From Lignipirellula cremea (GTDB taxonomy: Bacteria; Planctomycetota; Planctomycetia; Pirellulales; Pirellulaceae), in the NCBI RefSeq assembly GCF_007751035.1, contig NZ_CP036433.1, forward strand, positions 8,599,001-8,663,000: DNA of 64,000 bases, written 5' to 3'. Shown here piece after piece: positions 45,509 through 54,396 of the stretch (position 1 is its first letter; every line of letters begins with the position of its first letter). The position numbers and the translations under genes were made by a program. The notes beneath the pieces were generated by a model. The model had not been told where the DNA came from and made no database searches. It saw only the letters and a program-made list of their open reading frames with translations.

Positions 45509-45651
45509 GGTGTGTAAACCATCGAAAAGGCGTGGGTGAAATATCGCTAACAGGTGTGTAAACAATCGAAAGCAACCAGGCGAGTGGGCGGACCATCGAA
45601 TCAAGTGGGTGAACCGTCGAAATACGCCTGCGGGTGGGTGAAATGTCGAAT
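45509..45651. repeat. iteron array of the plasmid-type replication origin
   Basis: Six direct repeats of about 19 bp upstream of the initiator gene, consensus GGTGGGTGAACCATCGAA: 45509-45527, 45531-45549, 45553-45571, 45583-45601, 45604-45622, 45633-45651. Centre spacings are about 22, 22, 30, 21 and 29 bp, close to whole helical turns. A single similar copy in inverted orientation lies after the initiator gene (46939-46957). The AT-richer stretch before the array (45422-45455) carries two GTGTTTAATA copies. The remainder of the gap from 45230 shows nothing further. Confidence 0.85.
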
Positions 45652-45691
45652 CCGCTTGACATCGATGCGACTCTTGCGGCAACCTGTCCCA

Positions 45692-46774
45692 ATGATGCCA
45701 ACCGACAATCATGCTCGCTCCCCACTGCTTCCCGAACGTCATCCCACGCTCGACTTCTTCGTCTGCGATGTGTTCGACGCCGCACCAAAAGGGGACATGG
45801 CCTCGATGGAGCACCCGATCTTTTCACTGTCGACCAAGCCCGATCACCGCGTCCGCCGATACGAACACAACGACAACTTCATCGAAGTAAAACCATCCTC
45901 CGACGGCTTGGCGACGGTCCACGACCGCGACGTGCTGATCTACTGCATCTCGCAATTGGTCGCTGCCCTCAACCGCCACGAACACGTCTCGCAAGTCGTC
46001 CGCTTCCGAGCTCACGATCTGCTCAAAGCCACGAACCGCATGACGAACGGGCAGGGGTACGAAGCCCTCAAAGCCGCCTTCGAGCGTCTCTCCGGCACGC
46101 GCATCAGCACCAACATCGTCACCGGCGGCCGAGAAGAGTTTGAAACCTTCGGCCTCATCGAACGAGCGCGGATCGTCCGCGAAACTCGCGACGGCCGCAT
46201 GCAAGAGATCGAAATCAAGCTCTCCGACTGGGTCTTCGGAGCGATCCAGTCGCAAGAAGTGCTCACCCTCCACCGCGACTACTTCCGCCTCCGCCGTCCG
46301 ATCGAACGCCGGCTCTACGAACTGGCGCGCAAGCACTGCGGCCGCCAGCCCGAATGGCGTATCTCGCTCGAACTGCTCCGCAAGAAATGCGGCTCGGGCT
46401 CGACTCTGAAGGAATTCAAACGCCTGGTCGGAAAAGTCGTCCAAGACGACGCCCGCAACCACCATATGCCCGATTACCGCGTGCGTCTTGAGGAACGCCG
46501 AACGAACGCCGAAGACATCGTTGTCTTTGAGAGCCGCGGCACTATCCCGACAAAGTCGACAAGCGAATGCCGTCTCCCGCCGCCGCTTGCGCCGGACACC
46601 TACCACACCGCCCGAGTTGTTGCACCCGGCTGGGACGTTCATGAGCTTGAACGACAGTGGCGATCTTGGGCAGAAGCTTCTGGCGCAGAACCGCCTCGCG
46701 ACGTTAACGCGGCGTTTATTGGATTCTGTCGAAAATGGACAGGGCGGCACTCCCTCTCGCCGAGGCGTCGGTAA
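45692..46774 (+). CDS. plasmid replication initiator (RPA/RepA family)
   Basis: About 360 residues. The ATG at 45692 lies after the iterons; the longer frame runs through them and is unlikely. The phrases RHPTLDFFVCDVFDAAPKGDMASMEHPIFSLSTKPD and RRYEHNDNFIEVKPS are hallmarks of the RPA replication initiator A family. Winged-helix segments follow (KATNRMTNGQGYEALKAAFERLSGTRI). It binds the iterons and opens the origin, letting the excised element replicate as a plasmid. Its presence, with parA/parG-like and addiction genes, is the strongest evidence that the element is an integrated plasmid. Confidence 0.9.
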   Translation: MMPTDNHARSPLLPERHPTLDFFVCDVFDAAPKGDMASMEHPIFSLSTKPDHRVRRYEHNDNFIEVKPSSDGLATVHDRDVLIYCISQLVAALNRHEHVSQVVRFRAHDLLKATNRMTNGQGYEALKAAFERLSGTRISTNIVTGGREEFETFGLIERARIVRETRDGRMQEIEIKLSDWVFGAIQSQEVLTLHRDYFRLRRPIERRLYELARKHCGRQPEWRISLELLRKKCGSGSTLKEFKRLVGKVVQDDARNHHMPDYRVRLEERRTNAEDIVVFESRGTIPTKSTSECRLPPPLAPDTYHTARVVAPGWDVHELERQWRSWAEASGAEPPRDVNAAFIGFCRKWTGRHSLSPRRR

Positions 46775-47065
46775 AGATAATTGACTGCGATCCGCATCGA
46801 TTAGCGATTAGAGATTACTCTGGGACAAACTTCACTGGACGCCCGTTCACAAGGCTGCCCGACTCACAGATTGTGATTGTCGCCGTCATCCGAGCCGGCC
46901 TTTGGTCGCTCCTCCCAGCTTGAGCGAGCGTTTAATAGTTCGGACCGTTCACCCACTAAAAAACCGGAATGGGCCGCAATTTGACGTTCTTTTCGAAGCG
47001 AACTGCGACGATATAATTTCCAATTCACGATCAGGCAGCATTACTAGACGTTTGGAGACGTGGGT

Positions 47066-50000
47066 ATGTGGGGTTTCGTGCGAAAAATTGTTTCAAATTG
47101 GCGAATTCAGGGAGAGGTATCCGCCGCTAACATGGCGGCGGATGATTTCCGCCTGAAGGGTGATTTCGAGAATGCGAGACGAGAACTTGAGCGAGCATTG
47201 GAGATCGCACGACAACTTCCAGAAGACCGGGCGAAGACTGCTCTCTTCTCCCACCTCCTCGGACGATTGGCTCCAATTCTAGATGACCTCTGCTTGTGGA
47301 CTGCCGCTCGGGAGACGGGTTTCGCCGCCTTAGAGCACACTCGAAAATTGGCCGAGGAAGATCCGAAATACTATTTGCCGCAGCTTGCGTCCCAGCTAAG
47401 CAACCTCGGAAATACACTAGATGATCTGGAAGATTGGCCAGAGGCATTTTCTGCTTATGAAGAGGCAATCTCATATCGCAGGAAGCTTGCTGAGGAGTAT
47501 GGGGAAGTTTATCGCCCCAAACTTACTTTGACACTCACCGCATATGGCAACGCTTTGCGTCGATCTGGGTCTCCAGAAGAGGCTAGGCAAATTCTGGAGG
47601 AAGCACTATCCTTCGCGCCTCAAGAGGATGAGTGCAGTCTTGATTGGCTTGAACTGCGACAGGGTGCGATGGTGCGACTGGCGCACGCTTTCAGCGATCT
47701 CGGCGAGTTAGAGGCCTCGAGAGATCTATATCAAGAAGCAATACGCATGCTAGAGAAACTGGGAAGAAAAAGCGATCTTGCCCATGCATTGCAGAGTCTT
47801 GGCGCCGTTAATCACAAACTGGGACGATTGGAGGAGTCCCTCTCTGATATTGAACGGTCCATCGAAATCACAATAGAGATTGAGGTTATGTCGCCGGCTA
47901 GTCACCTTGCGGACCTAGCGTCTGCTCATAACAACCAAGGGAATATTCTCGCTGAGCTTCGAAGAAACGACGAAGCTCAAGCGTCCTTCTTAGTTGCAAT
48001 TGATATTCGCCGAAATCTGTCTATCGTCGCCCCAAGGCAACGGCTGGCGCTTGCGCGGTCGCTCAACAACTTCGGTTCCTTTTTACGAACCTCGGGTCAA
48101 AGCAATCGGGCTATTCCCGTTCTGGAAGAAGCCAAGGCGATCTTGGAGGAAGAAAACGGCGAGGAAATAGATGAGTGCAGCGAAGTCTTCGCACGAACGT
48201 TACACAACTTGGGCGCGGCCAATCTTGACCAGTCGCGGTATGAAAATGGGATCGCCTTCTTGACCCGAGCAGTCACAATTCGGAGGCGACTTTGCGAGCA
48301 AGTCAGTGATCGGCTTGCGCCTTTACTTGCACGCTCAATCGAGTGCCGTGCAATCGGGTTCAGCTATGTTGGCGACTTCGAGGCTTCTAGCAGCGATTTT
48401 CGTATTGCACTGGAAATTCAGCGGCAAGAGGCCAACTCGAAACGACCGCCTGCAGTTGCTGATTTGGCGGTGAGCCTTAGCAACTATTCCTATACACTCC
48501 ACCACCTCGGCAAGGTTTCAGAGAGTATACTGGTGCTGGAAGAGGCGTGTATGCTGCAGCGAGACCTCGCGAAGGAATATCCTGATGCGTTTTTGCCGAG
48601 CTTGGCGGCGACCTTGGGCAATCTAGCAGCCGAGTTGGTAGAAGCGAATGATCATGTGAGGGGCGTCCAAATTTTTCACGAAGAAATCGACATTCTTCAA
48701 CAATTGATTGACAACGGAACCAAAGATTTGGAATCGGCCTTGGCAGCCGCCCAGGGCGAGCTTGGCAAGGTTCTAATGTCAACTGAAAAGGGCCTGGATC
48801 TTATGCGAAAGGCGGCCGAGTCACTGCAGAGGCTCAGCGAGTCGGATCCGGATTCGCAGCTTGAGCGTCGCCGCTCATTGTTTGAAGCGCTGGGAAAATC
48901 GCTTTGGATCTTCTACGATGACAACGGAGACGAGGAATATCTCACGGAATCGTATCAGTGGTTATCGCGCGCCGAAGATCTAGGAGAAACGCAGCGCTAC
49001 AGATTTATCGATCCCCGAAAACGACGTGAAGCCACCGAGAAGCTACACGACGTGCATCTGACCCTTATCGACATCAGCTATGAACTCTGGGCTCGAAATC
49101 CCGATCAGACCAGGTTCCTAGCCGGATTGATTCATCGTAGCGAAAGAGGTCGGGCGAGAGCATTAGTTGACTCGCTGCATGGAGCGATGCAGCCTCGAAA
49201 TACTCCCGACCATATCATTGAACAGCTGAAGCGAGCGCGAGCCGACGCCGAGGCGTGGGCGCAGCTTCTCCACGAAACTGAAGCGAGAAACGGCCGTCAC
49301 CCGCTACTGCCCACCATCCATGGCTTCAGTCAGCGCAAGCATCAGGAAATCAAGAGCCAACGCCACGAAGATTACGAGGCTGTTGGCTTGGCGATCGACA
49401 GTAATCTGCCAGGAATGCGGGCCGCGTTTCGCGCCGCCTCCGATGCTTATCGTCACGTCGTAGATACGATTCGCCTTGAATACGATTCTTCGTTCGACCC
49501 AGATGCGACGCACTTGAGTTCCGATTTTGCCGGTACTCAACAGTCTTTGAGTGACGATGCGGCCCTGATTCACCTGACTGTCACGTCATTCGCGACCTAC
49601 GTCGTGCTCGTGACAGGCGACCGTATCCTGGCTGTCAGATCAACTGGTCTTAACCGGGAGGCATTGCGTCAGCTTTCGGCTCGCTTGAACTTCGACTTGG
49701 AAGCGAACAGTCAGCCCGACAAAATCGCCGAATGGGGAACATACTTGGACGAGTTTCTCTCGTTGATAGGCGGGAAGTTGCTGTCGCCGGTTCTTGGCGA
49801 GCTTCCCGAGAGTATTCGCTCTCTGGTTATCATTCCGCATCGAGAACTGCATTTCGCACCTTTCGCCGCCGTTCCTTACAATAACGGCGAACGGTTGTGT
49901 GATCGCTTCGCTTTGCAAACCGCACCCAGTTTGGCGGTCCACCTGGCGAGTATGAAAAATGGCAAGACCACGATCAGCCAAGTGCTGCGAGCGGATATTC

Positions 50001-50725
50001 CGCAAGATGAATGGGACGAGGAACTCCTTTTCCAACCGGTCGAATTGCGGAGGCTTGAATCCTACTTCCGAGAAAGGGTAAACGCTGTTGACGTCAAGGG
50101 AGGCGTTGAGTCGCTGTCGCGAGAGTCGATTGAACATGACATCTGGTACTATTGCGGTCATTCAAAATTTAATTCAAATGATCCCTTGGCGTCGCGACTC
50201 GGTGGAAAGAATGCAATGGTTAATCTGCGGGACATTTTTGTTCGCCTTGACCTGTCCGACACCCAACTCGCGGTACTTAGCTCGTGTGAAAGCGGGCTCG
50301 CCAACTCCGACGAGCTGGATGAACACGTCGGTTTTGCGTCGGCCTTCCTGGCGTCCGGTTGCTCGTCGGTGGTCAGCAGCTTGTGGAATGTCAACGATCT
50401 GGCAACGATGCTTCTCATGGATCGGTTCTGGAGGCATTTCACGCGAGGAGCTACAATGGCTTCTGCTTTACGGAATGCCCAACGCTGGGTGCGAGGCGTT
50501 GCCGATGACGATGGCGAGGCTTTGACGAGCGTAGCAGCACTCTTGGATCTCCTGGCTTCCGAGGAATTTTCACCGTCATTTGACAGTGAAGAGCACCGCG
50601 AAGACTGCCTCGATGAAGCTAGGCTTTGGGAAAACCAATCGGGACCACCTTTTGCTGCGACGAAGCATTGGGCCGCGTTCACAGTCGCCGGAGACGGCGG
50701 ATTATGCAGGTTGAATACTGAATGA
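47066..50725 (+). CDS. TPR-CHAT caspase-like protease
   Basis: A 1219-residue protein. The ATG at 47066 has a GGAG site; a GTG at 47060 is possible. The N-terminal 700 residues are tetratricopeptide-type repeats (for example SNLGNTLDDLEDWPEAFSAYEEAISYRRKL and later LGAVNHKLGRLEESLSDIERSIEI). The C-terminal CHAT domain (about 830-1200) carries the catalytic dyad His1032 (YYCGHSKF) and Cys1074 (LSSCESG), with ASGCSSVVSSLWNVND. TPR-CHAT proteases cut target proteins on activation and occur in cell-suicide defence systems. It is coupled (ATGA) to the partner gene. Confidence 0.9.
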   Translation: MWGFVRKIVSNWRIQGEVSAANMAADDFRLKGDFENARRELERALEIARQLPEDRAKTALFSHLLGRLAPILDDLCLWTAARETGFAALEHTRKLAEEDPKYYLPQLASQLSNLGNTLDDLEDWPEAFSAYEEAISYRRKLAEEYGEVYRPKLTLTLTAYGNALRRSGSPEEARQILEEALSFAPQEDECSLDWLELRQGAMVRLAHAFSDLGELEASRDLYQEAIRMLEKLGRKSDLAHALQSLGAVNHKLGRLEESLSDIERSIEITIEIEVMSPASHLADLASAHNNQGNILAELRRNDEAQASFLVAIDIRRNLSIVAPRQRLALARSLNNFGSFLRTSGQSNRAIPVLEEAKAILEEENGEEIDECSEVFARTLHNLGAANLDQSRYENGIAFLTRAVTIRRRLCEQVSDRLAPLLARSIECRAIGFSYVGDFEASSSDFRIALEIQRQEANSKRPPAVADLAVSLSNYSYTLHHLGKVSESILVLEEACMLQRDLAKEYPDAFLPSLAATLGNLAAELVEANDHVRGVQIFHEEIDILQQLIDNGTKDLESALAAAQGELGKVLMSTEKGLDLMRKAAESLQRLSESDPDSQLERRRSLFEALGKSLWIFYDDNGDEEYLTESYQWLSRAEDLGETQRYRFIDPRKRREATEKLHDVHLTLIDISYELWARNPDQTRFLAGLIHRSERGRARALVDSLHGAMQPRNTPDHIIEQLKRARADAEAWAQLLHETEARNGRHPLLPTIHGFSQRKHQEIKSQRHEDYEAVGLAIDSNLPGMRAAFRAASDAYRHVVDTIRLEYDSSFDPDATHLSSDFAGTQQSLSDDAALIHLTVTSFATYVVLVTGDRILAVRSTGLNREALRQLSARLNFDLEANSQPDKIAEWGTYLDEFLSLIGGKLLSPVLGELPESIRSLVIIPHRELHFAPFAAVPYNNGERLCDRFALQTAPSLAVHLASMKNGKTTISQVLRADIPQDEWDEELLFQPVELRRLESYFRERVNAVDVKGGVESLSRESIEHDIWYYCGHSKFNSNDPLASRLGGKNAMVNLRDIFVRLDLSDTQLAVLSSCESGLANSDELDEHVGFASAFLASGCSSVVSSLWNVNDLATMLLMDRFWRHFTRGATMASALRNAQRWVRGVADDDGEALTSVAALLDLLASEEFSPSFDSEEHREDCLDEARLWENQSGPPFAATKHWAAFTVAGDGGLCRLNTE

Positions 50726-51642
50726 ACAATTCCAAGTCGGACGACGAACCTCTATCCGATTTTCCAGTTCCCGTATTCACGCAAGATCAGCTGAGCCGGT
50801 TTCCGCCGGGTCCGATCCGCCAACTGCTGGAGTCCTGGTCGCCGGAGATCGAAGCGTCCGTGCTCGATCATGCGGCGGCGGCAAAATTCTTCAAGGAGCT
50901 AGACGCTCTTATCGCTAAGTTGCGTTTTGAAGAGAGCCTCGATCGAGCGACGCAACTGAAGGAGTCGATTAACAAACTCCGCCGGATTTTGCGACAGACC
51001 GTGGGTCTCCATGAATCGCTGAGTGCGACCTTAAGCCAGAGCGAACGCCGCCAAGGGGCCGACGTTGATGTTGACGGCTCTCGCGAAATCCTAATCGCGT
51101 TTGCAAACAGGTTGCTGTATGCGCGAGAAGTTGACAAGCATCGAAAACGCAGGCACGGTAAGGAGTACGAGGGATCCGAAAAAACGGTGCAAGATGATGA
51201 CGACAAGAATCAAAAGCAGGACTCACTGCGGAGCATTTTCCAGCAGACGACGTCGGCCGACTACGCGGACCTGACGGCAGCAACGCTGAATCAAATAAAG
51301 CAACAGATCGACGAAGCCGAGCTAATTCAGGCACGGCGATTGATCGGCCTGGCTGACAATGAAGCGATTTCGGTCGAAGCAGTGAATCGCTTTTTGCAAG
51401 GCAACGCCGGTCAGGATCTGAGCGCCGAAAATAAGGACCGTCTTTCGCGGCTGATATCGCATCTGAGAGCCTCTGGGATTCGCCTTCAAATGGTCGTCCA
51501 AGGCGAATGGCGAGATTGCTCCATTACGAGCATGTTTCGCAGAGATCGCGGAACTCATCTCCTCAAAATTCGGGAAGCAGGGGGCGAGCGGACGGAACTC
51601 TGGCGGCGCCCGACGCTTCCCGAAGGCCTTCGAATTAAATAA
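50722..51642 (+). CDS. partner of the TPR-CHAT protease, unknown
   Basis: A 306-residue protein whose start overlaps the protease stop (ATGA). No domain was recognised. It has two helical blocks separated by a very charged, probably disordered stretch around 140-170 (KHRKRRHGKEYEG..DDDDKNQKQD) that could be a cleavage site or localisation signal. The C-terminus is basic. The tight coupling suggests a substrate, inhibitor or sensor of the protease; the choice is open. Confidence 0.7.
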   Translation: MNNSKSDDEPLSDFPVPVFTQDQLSRFPPGPIRQLLESWSPEIEASVLDHAAAAKFFKELDALIAKLRFEESLDRATQLKESINKLRRILRQTVGLHESLSATLSQSERRQGADVDVDGSREILIAFANRLLYAREVDKHRKRRHGKEYEGSEKTVQDDDDKNQKQDSLRSIFQQTTSADYADLTAATLNQIKQQIDEAELIQARRLIGLADNEAISVEAVNRFLQGNAGQDLSAENKDRLSRLISHLRASGIRLQMVVQGEWRDCSITSMFRRDRGTHLLKIREAGGERTELWRRPTLPEGLRIK

Positions 51643-51854
51643 CGGCAATTCCGGTCGCACGGAAGAAAATGCCAAAAATCTTTTGCCAACGCTTGACGGG
51701 GCTCCGGGTCTCCATTACATTGCGGGCATGGAATTGATCGGGCTTTTTATTAAGTCCGGTTTTTTGCCCCTCGATGGGGCACCTGTACCCATCGGATTCA
51801 TCTTCGCAGTTTTTTCGTTTCCCTGTTTTCCGCTTTCTGAAAAGGACTGTTTCC

Positions 51855-52013
51855 ATGCTCAGTTTACTTGCCGTAGCCGCTTCGCCCGAAGGCGGCCAAA
51901 GGGTTGTGGGCTTCTTGATCATTTGTGCGGTGATTTGGTTCATTGCTTGGATCTTCCGTCCGCGTGATTGGCAAATTAATCACCGGAGCCAAACCACGGC
52001 GACGCGCATCTAA
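51855..52013 (+). CDS. small single-pass membrane protein
   Basis: A 52-residue protein. The ATG at 51855 has an AAAAGGA site; the longer frame upstream lacks one. One transmembrane helix (VVGFLIICAVIWFIAWIF) is followed by a basic, cytoplasmic-type tail (RPRDWQINHRSQ). It heads the membrane-protein group that leads to the coupling protein gene, so a role in transfer is likely but unproven. A 10-bp stem hairpin (52074-52103) follows it. Confidence 0.55.
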   Translation: MLSLLAVAASPEGGQRVVGFLIICAVIWFIAWIFRPRDWQINHRSQTTATRI

Positions 52014-52121
52014 GCATGCCGGCGTCATTCAGGCGGTCGGCAATGAAACGACCGCCCCCATCATCGTTAGTCAGCGGGGACTGGCTGCGCAGTCAGTCCC
52101 CGCATTTCGAAGGAACTATTA

Positions 52122-52322
52122 ATGATTGCCACACATTTGCGAAACGATCCTTGGATTGATGTGGGCGTGGTGATTGCCCTGCCTGCCTTGCTGATCCTGT
52201 GGGGTGTAATTGGCTGGCTCTCGCCCATCATTGGCCTGCTGGCCCTCTACGGATGCTTCTGTCTGCGTCGATCGTCTCCTCGCCCTCAATTTGTACTGCG
52301 TACACCGGGGGTATATCGATGA
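52122..52322 (+). CDS. small membrane protein
   Basis: A 66-residue protein with a GAAGGAA site and a long hydrophobic stretch (VGVVIALPALLILWGVIGWLSPIIGLLALYGCF) compatible with one or two transmembrane helices. It overlaps the next gene (ATGA at 52319), so they are coupled. No family was recognised. Confidence 0.6.
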   Translation: MIATHLRNDPWIDVGVVIALPALLILWGVIGWLSPIIGLLALYGCFCLRRSSPRPQFVLRTPGVYR

Positions 52323-53044
52323 ACGATCTGTATCACGAAATGTTATCGAATGCTCCGCTGACGCGGATCATGCAACAAGCCGTCGAGACGAACAAATTCG
52401 CCCTGAAAACGGCCGCCCAGGCGCTCACGGATGAGGATATTACCCGCCTTGGCGTGCTGACGTCCCAGAAACTGCGAGTCGGCGGCGTGGAGTCGATTTT
52501 GGCCTCAGGATGTTTGCTTTCGCTGTTCCGCACGGCGACCGACGCGGATGATCGTCGCGAACTGTTTGAGAACTTGCTGAAGGATTTGGATATGTCGCAG
52601 ACGCAAGCCTATCGCTGCGAATCGACGTGGAACTGTTTTGGGCTCGCGCTGGTGCGGGAGCCCCAGCTGGCCAAGTACTTCGTCGCCGAGTCCCTCAAAA
52701 TACTGTCCGCCGACAGTGTACCGACGTCAGTTCGCGAGTCGGCCCTGCAACGCACCCGAAAAGGCGAAAAAATCACGATTAAATCCGCCAAGGCTCTGTT
52801 GGGACGCGGGGCGCGAGTGCGTGCTGGCCAAGCCAAGGCGAACTCAGCGAAGGCCACGCGGCGAATGTCCGACGGCAGCGGAGCAGGCGGATGTCTCTGG
52901 TCGTATGTGGGGGAAGCGATTCGCCTTACAGTCGAGCCCAGGCAGGCCGATGCGCAGGCCGACAAGGCGGCCATTATTCGCGACCTCGAAGCGGCCATTA
53001 ATCAACTTCGCGCCGTCGATTCGGGCGATCCGAACATCGCCTAA
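52319..53044 (+). CDS. hypothetical soluble protein in the coupling-protein operon
   Basis: A 241-residue protein starting at ATG 52319, coupled to the previous gene. It is helical and alanine-rich, with a basic Lys/Arg-rich stretch around 150-190 (KAKANSAKATRRMSDGS) and a C-terminal helix. A segment AQALTDEDITRLGVLTSQKLRVGGVESILASGCLLSLF has a helix-turn-helix-like look, but I cannot name the family. It may be a DNA-binding accessory factor of transfer. Confidence 0.6.
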   Translation: MNDLYHEMLSNAPLTRIMQQAVETNKFALKTAAQALTDEDITRLGVLTSQKLRVGGVESILASGCLLSLFRTATDADDRRELFENLLKDLDMSQTQAYRCESTWNCFGLALVREPQLAKYFVAESLKILSADSVPTSVRESALQRTRKGEKITIKSAKALLGRGARVRAGQAKANSAKATRRMSDGSGAGGCLWSYVGEAIRLTVEPRQADAQADKAAIIRDLEAAINQLRAVDSGDPNIA

Positions 53045-53057
53045 AAGGAGCTGACTA

Positions 53058-53654
53058 ATGGAATTCGGTGGATTTCAAGAAGCGTTTTCTCGTGAGTCCG
53101 GCGGCGTACCGTCAACGCCTGCGGCGACCCCGCTCCGGCGGCGCAAGACCGTCTTCCAAAAACTGATGTTCTGGGGAGCTAACGCCATCGTTGTTCCTTT
53201 GGTGGGGGCTTGTTGCCTCTGCGTCGGTGGAGAGGGCTTACGACGTTTGATGCCAATTTTCCAGATGCGACTGTACAAACTTCCACTGCCGGGAATTGGC
53301 CTGTTGCGGGGATACGACGGCTGGAATCGTTTGGATCTCAGTCTGCTGTTCGCCTTCGCACTATTTGTCGCGGTCACTTTTTTATGGATTCGGCTGTTTC
53401 GCGGGTTGCTTGGCGGAAAATTCGCCGCGCAACGCTCTTCAAACCCGATTCTCTTCTACCTCGTAGCGACGATCGCTGGCTTGATACTCGTCGGCGACGG
53501 CGTGCTGTTCTACTTCGGGCTGGCAAGCCAAGCGAATGAGAGTTGGACGGTAACGCCGTCCTATATCCCGGCTGGCGCGACGGCAGTCTATATGGCGGCT
53601 CTAGCCCTGCTTGGCATGTGGCATGCCGACTACGCCCATTCTGAATCCCTTTGA
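53058..53654 (+). CDS. membrane protein
   Basis: A 198-residue protein with an AAAAGGAG site. Four hydrophobic segments (VVPLVGACCLCVGG, LLFAFALFVAVTFLWIRLF, ILFYLVATIAGLILVGDGVLFYF and AVYMAALALLGMWHA) make it a multi-pass inner-membrane protein. It lies inside a tightly spaced operon between the soluble protein and the VWA lipoprotein, which suggests a membrane complex for transfer or surface functions. Confidence 0.65.
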   Translation: MEFGGFQEAFSRESGGVPSTPAATPLRRRKTVFQKLMFWGANAIVVPLVGACCLCVGGEGLRRLMPIFQMRLYKLPLPGIGLLRGYDGWNRLDLSLLFAFALFVAVTFLWIRLFRGLLGGKFAAQRSSNPILFYLVATIAGLILVGDGVLFYFGLASQANESWTVTPSYIPAGATAVYMAALALLGMWHADYAHSESL

Positions 53655-53666
53655 AAGGAGTTTCCG

Positions 53667-54377
53667 ATGCAATTTCTCCGTCGGTGGCTGTTGCTGGCCC
53701 TCGTACCGCTTGTCGCACTTATCGCCAATGGCTGCGTCAAGAGCACCGCGATCCAAGGCGGTCATAAACCGTTTGAAATGGAAGCCGTCGATGAGTGTTT
53801 GGTTCTCATCGCTGATATGAGTGGTTCTTTTTCTGAAAGCTGGGATGACCGCGCCTATACGCTCTTCCTGGAACTGATGGATCGCTTCTTTCAGGAAGGG
53901 ATGGGCTCCGAGTCGCGAGTCGTACTGGGCCAACTCAGCGGCAGCGACAAGGTGATCCTTTTCCAAGGGACGCCGGCCGAACTGCGGCGACGTTTTCGTA
54001 GCCCCGAAGACCTCAACAACTTTTTGCGGGAGAACTCCGATCCGTCCCGGTCGGCCGTGTTCGATGCCACAGGGAAGACGGTCGACTACATCCGTTCCAT
54101 GCAGGGCGTGACGGAGAAGACGCGGGTGTTAACCGTCATCCTCAGCGATATGGTGGAAAGTGAATCCAATCAGACGACCCGCAGTCAATCGGGTCATCGG
54201 ATGTTGAATTCTCTCAAGCGATACAAGGAGCAAGGTGGGACGCTTGCCCTGTACTTTGTCGCCCTCGACGAAATGCCCCGTTGGCGGCAGATTCTCGAGA
54301 TGGCCGGTTTTGAGCCGGGCCAGTATGTGATTGAAAACGCCATCGTCGCCAAGCCTGAGTTACCTCGATTCGATTGA
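53667..54377 (+). CDS. VWA-domain lipoprotein
   Basis: A 236-residue protein with a signal peptide ending in a lipobox-like ANGC (Cys23), followed by a von Willebrand A domain with the metal-site motif DMSGS (50-54), a later Thr in the second loop (VFDATGKTV) and VLTVILSDMVES. VWA domains mediate divalent-metal-dependent protein contacts. The gene starts 12 bp after the membrane protein and ends 20 bp before the coupling protein, so it probably works in the same envelope complex. Confidence 0.75.
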   Translation: MQFLRRWLLLALVPLVALIANGCVKSTAIQGGHKPFEMEAVDECLVLIADMSGSFSESWDDRAYTLFLELMDRFFQEGMGSESRVVLGQLSGSDKVILFQGTPAELRRRFRSPEDLNNFLRENSDPSRSAVFDATGKTVDYIRSMQGVTEKTRVLTVILSDMVESESNQTTRSQSGHRMLNSLKRYKEQGGTLALYFVALDEMPRWRQILEMAGFEPGQYVIENAIVAKPELPRFD

Positions 54378-54396
54378 ACTACGGAAGGACCAAAAG

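Noticed and set aside
45509-45651. CRISPR array
   Set aside because: The repeats are only about 19 bp with 2-11 bp between them and sit before a replication initiator, so they are iterons; no cas genes are present in the window.
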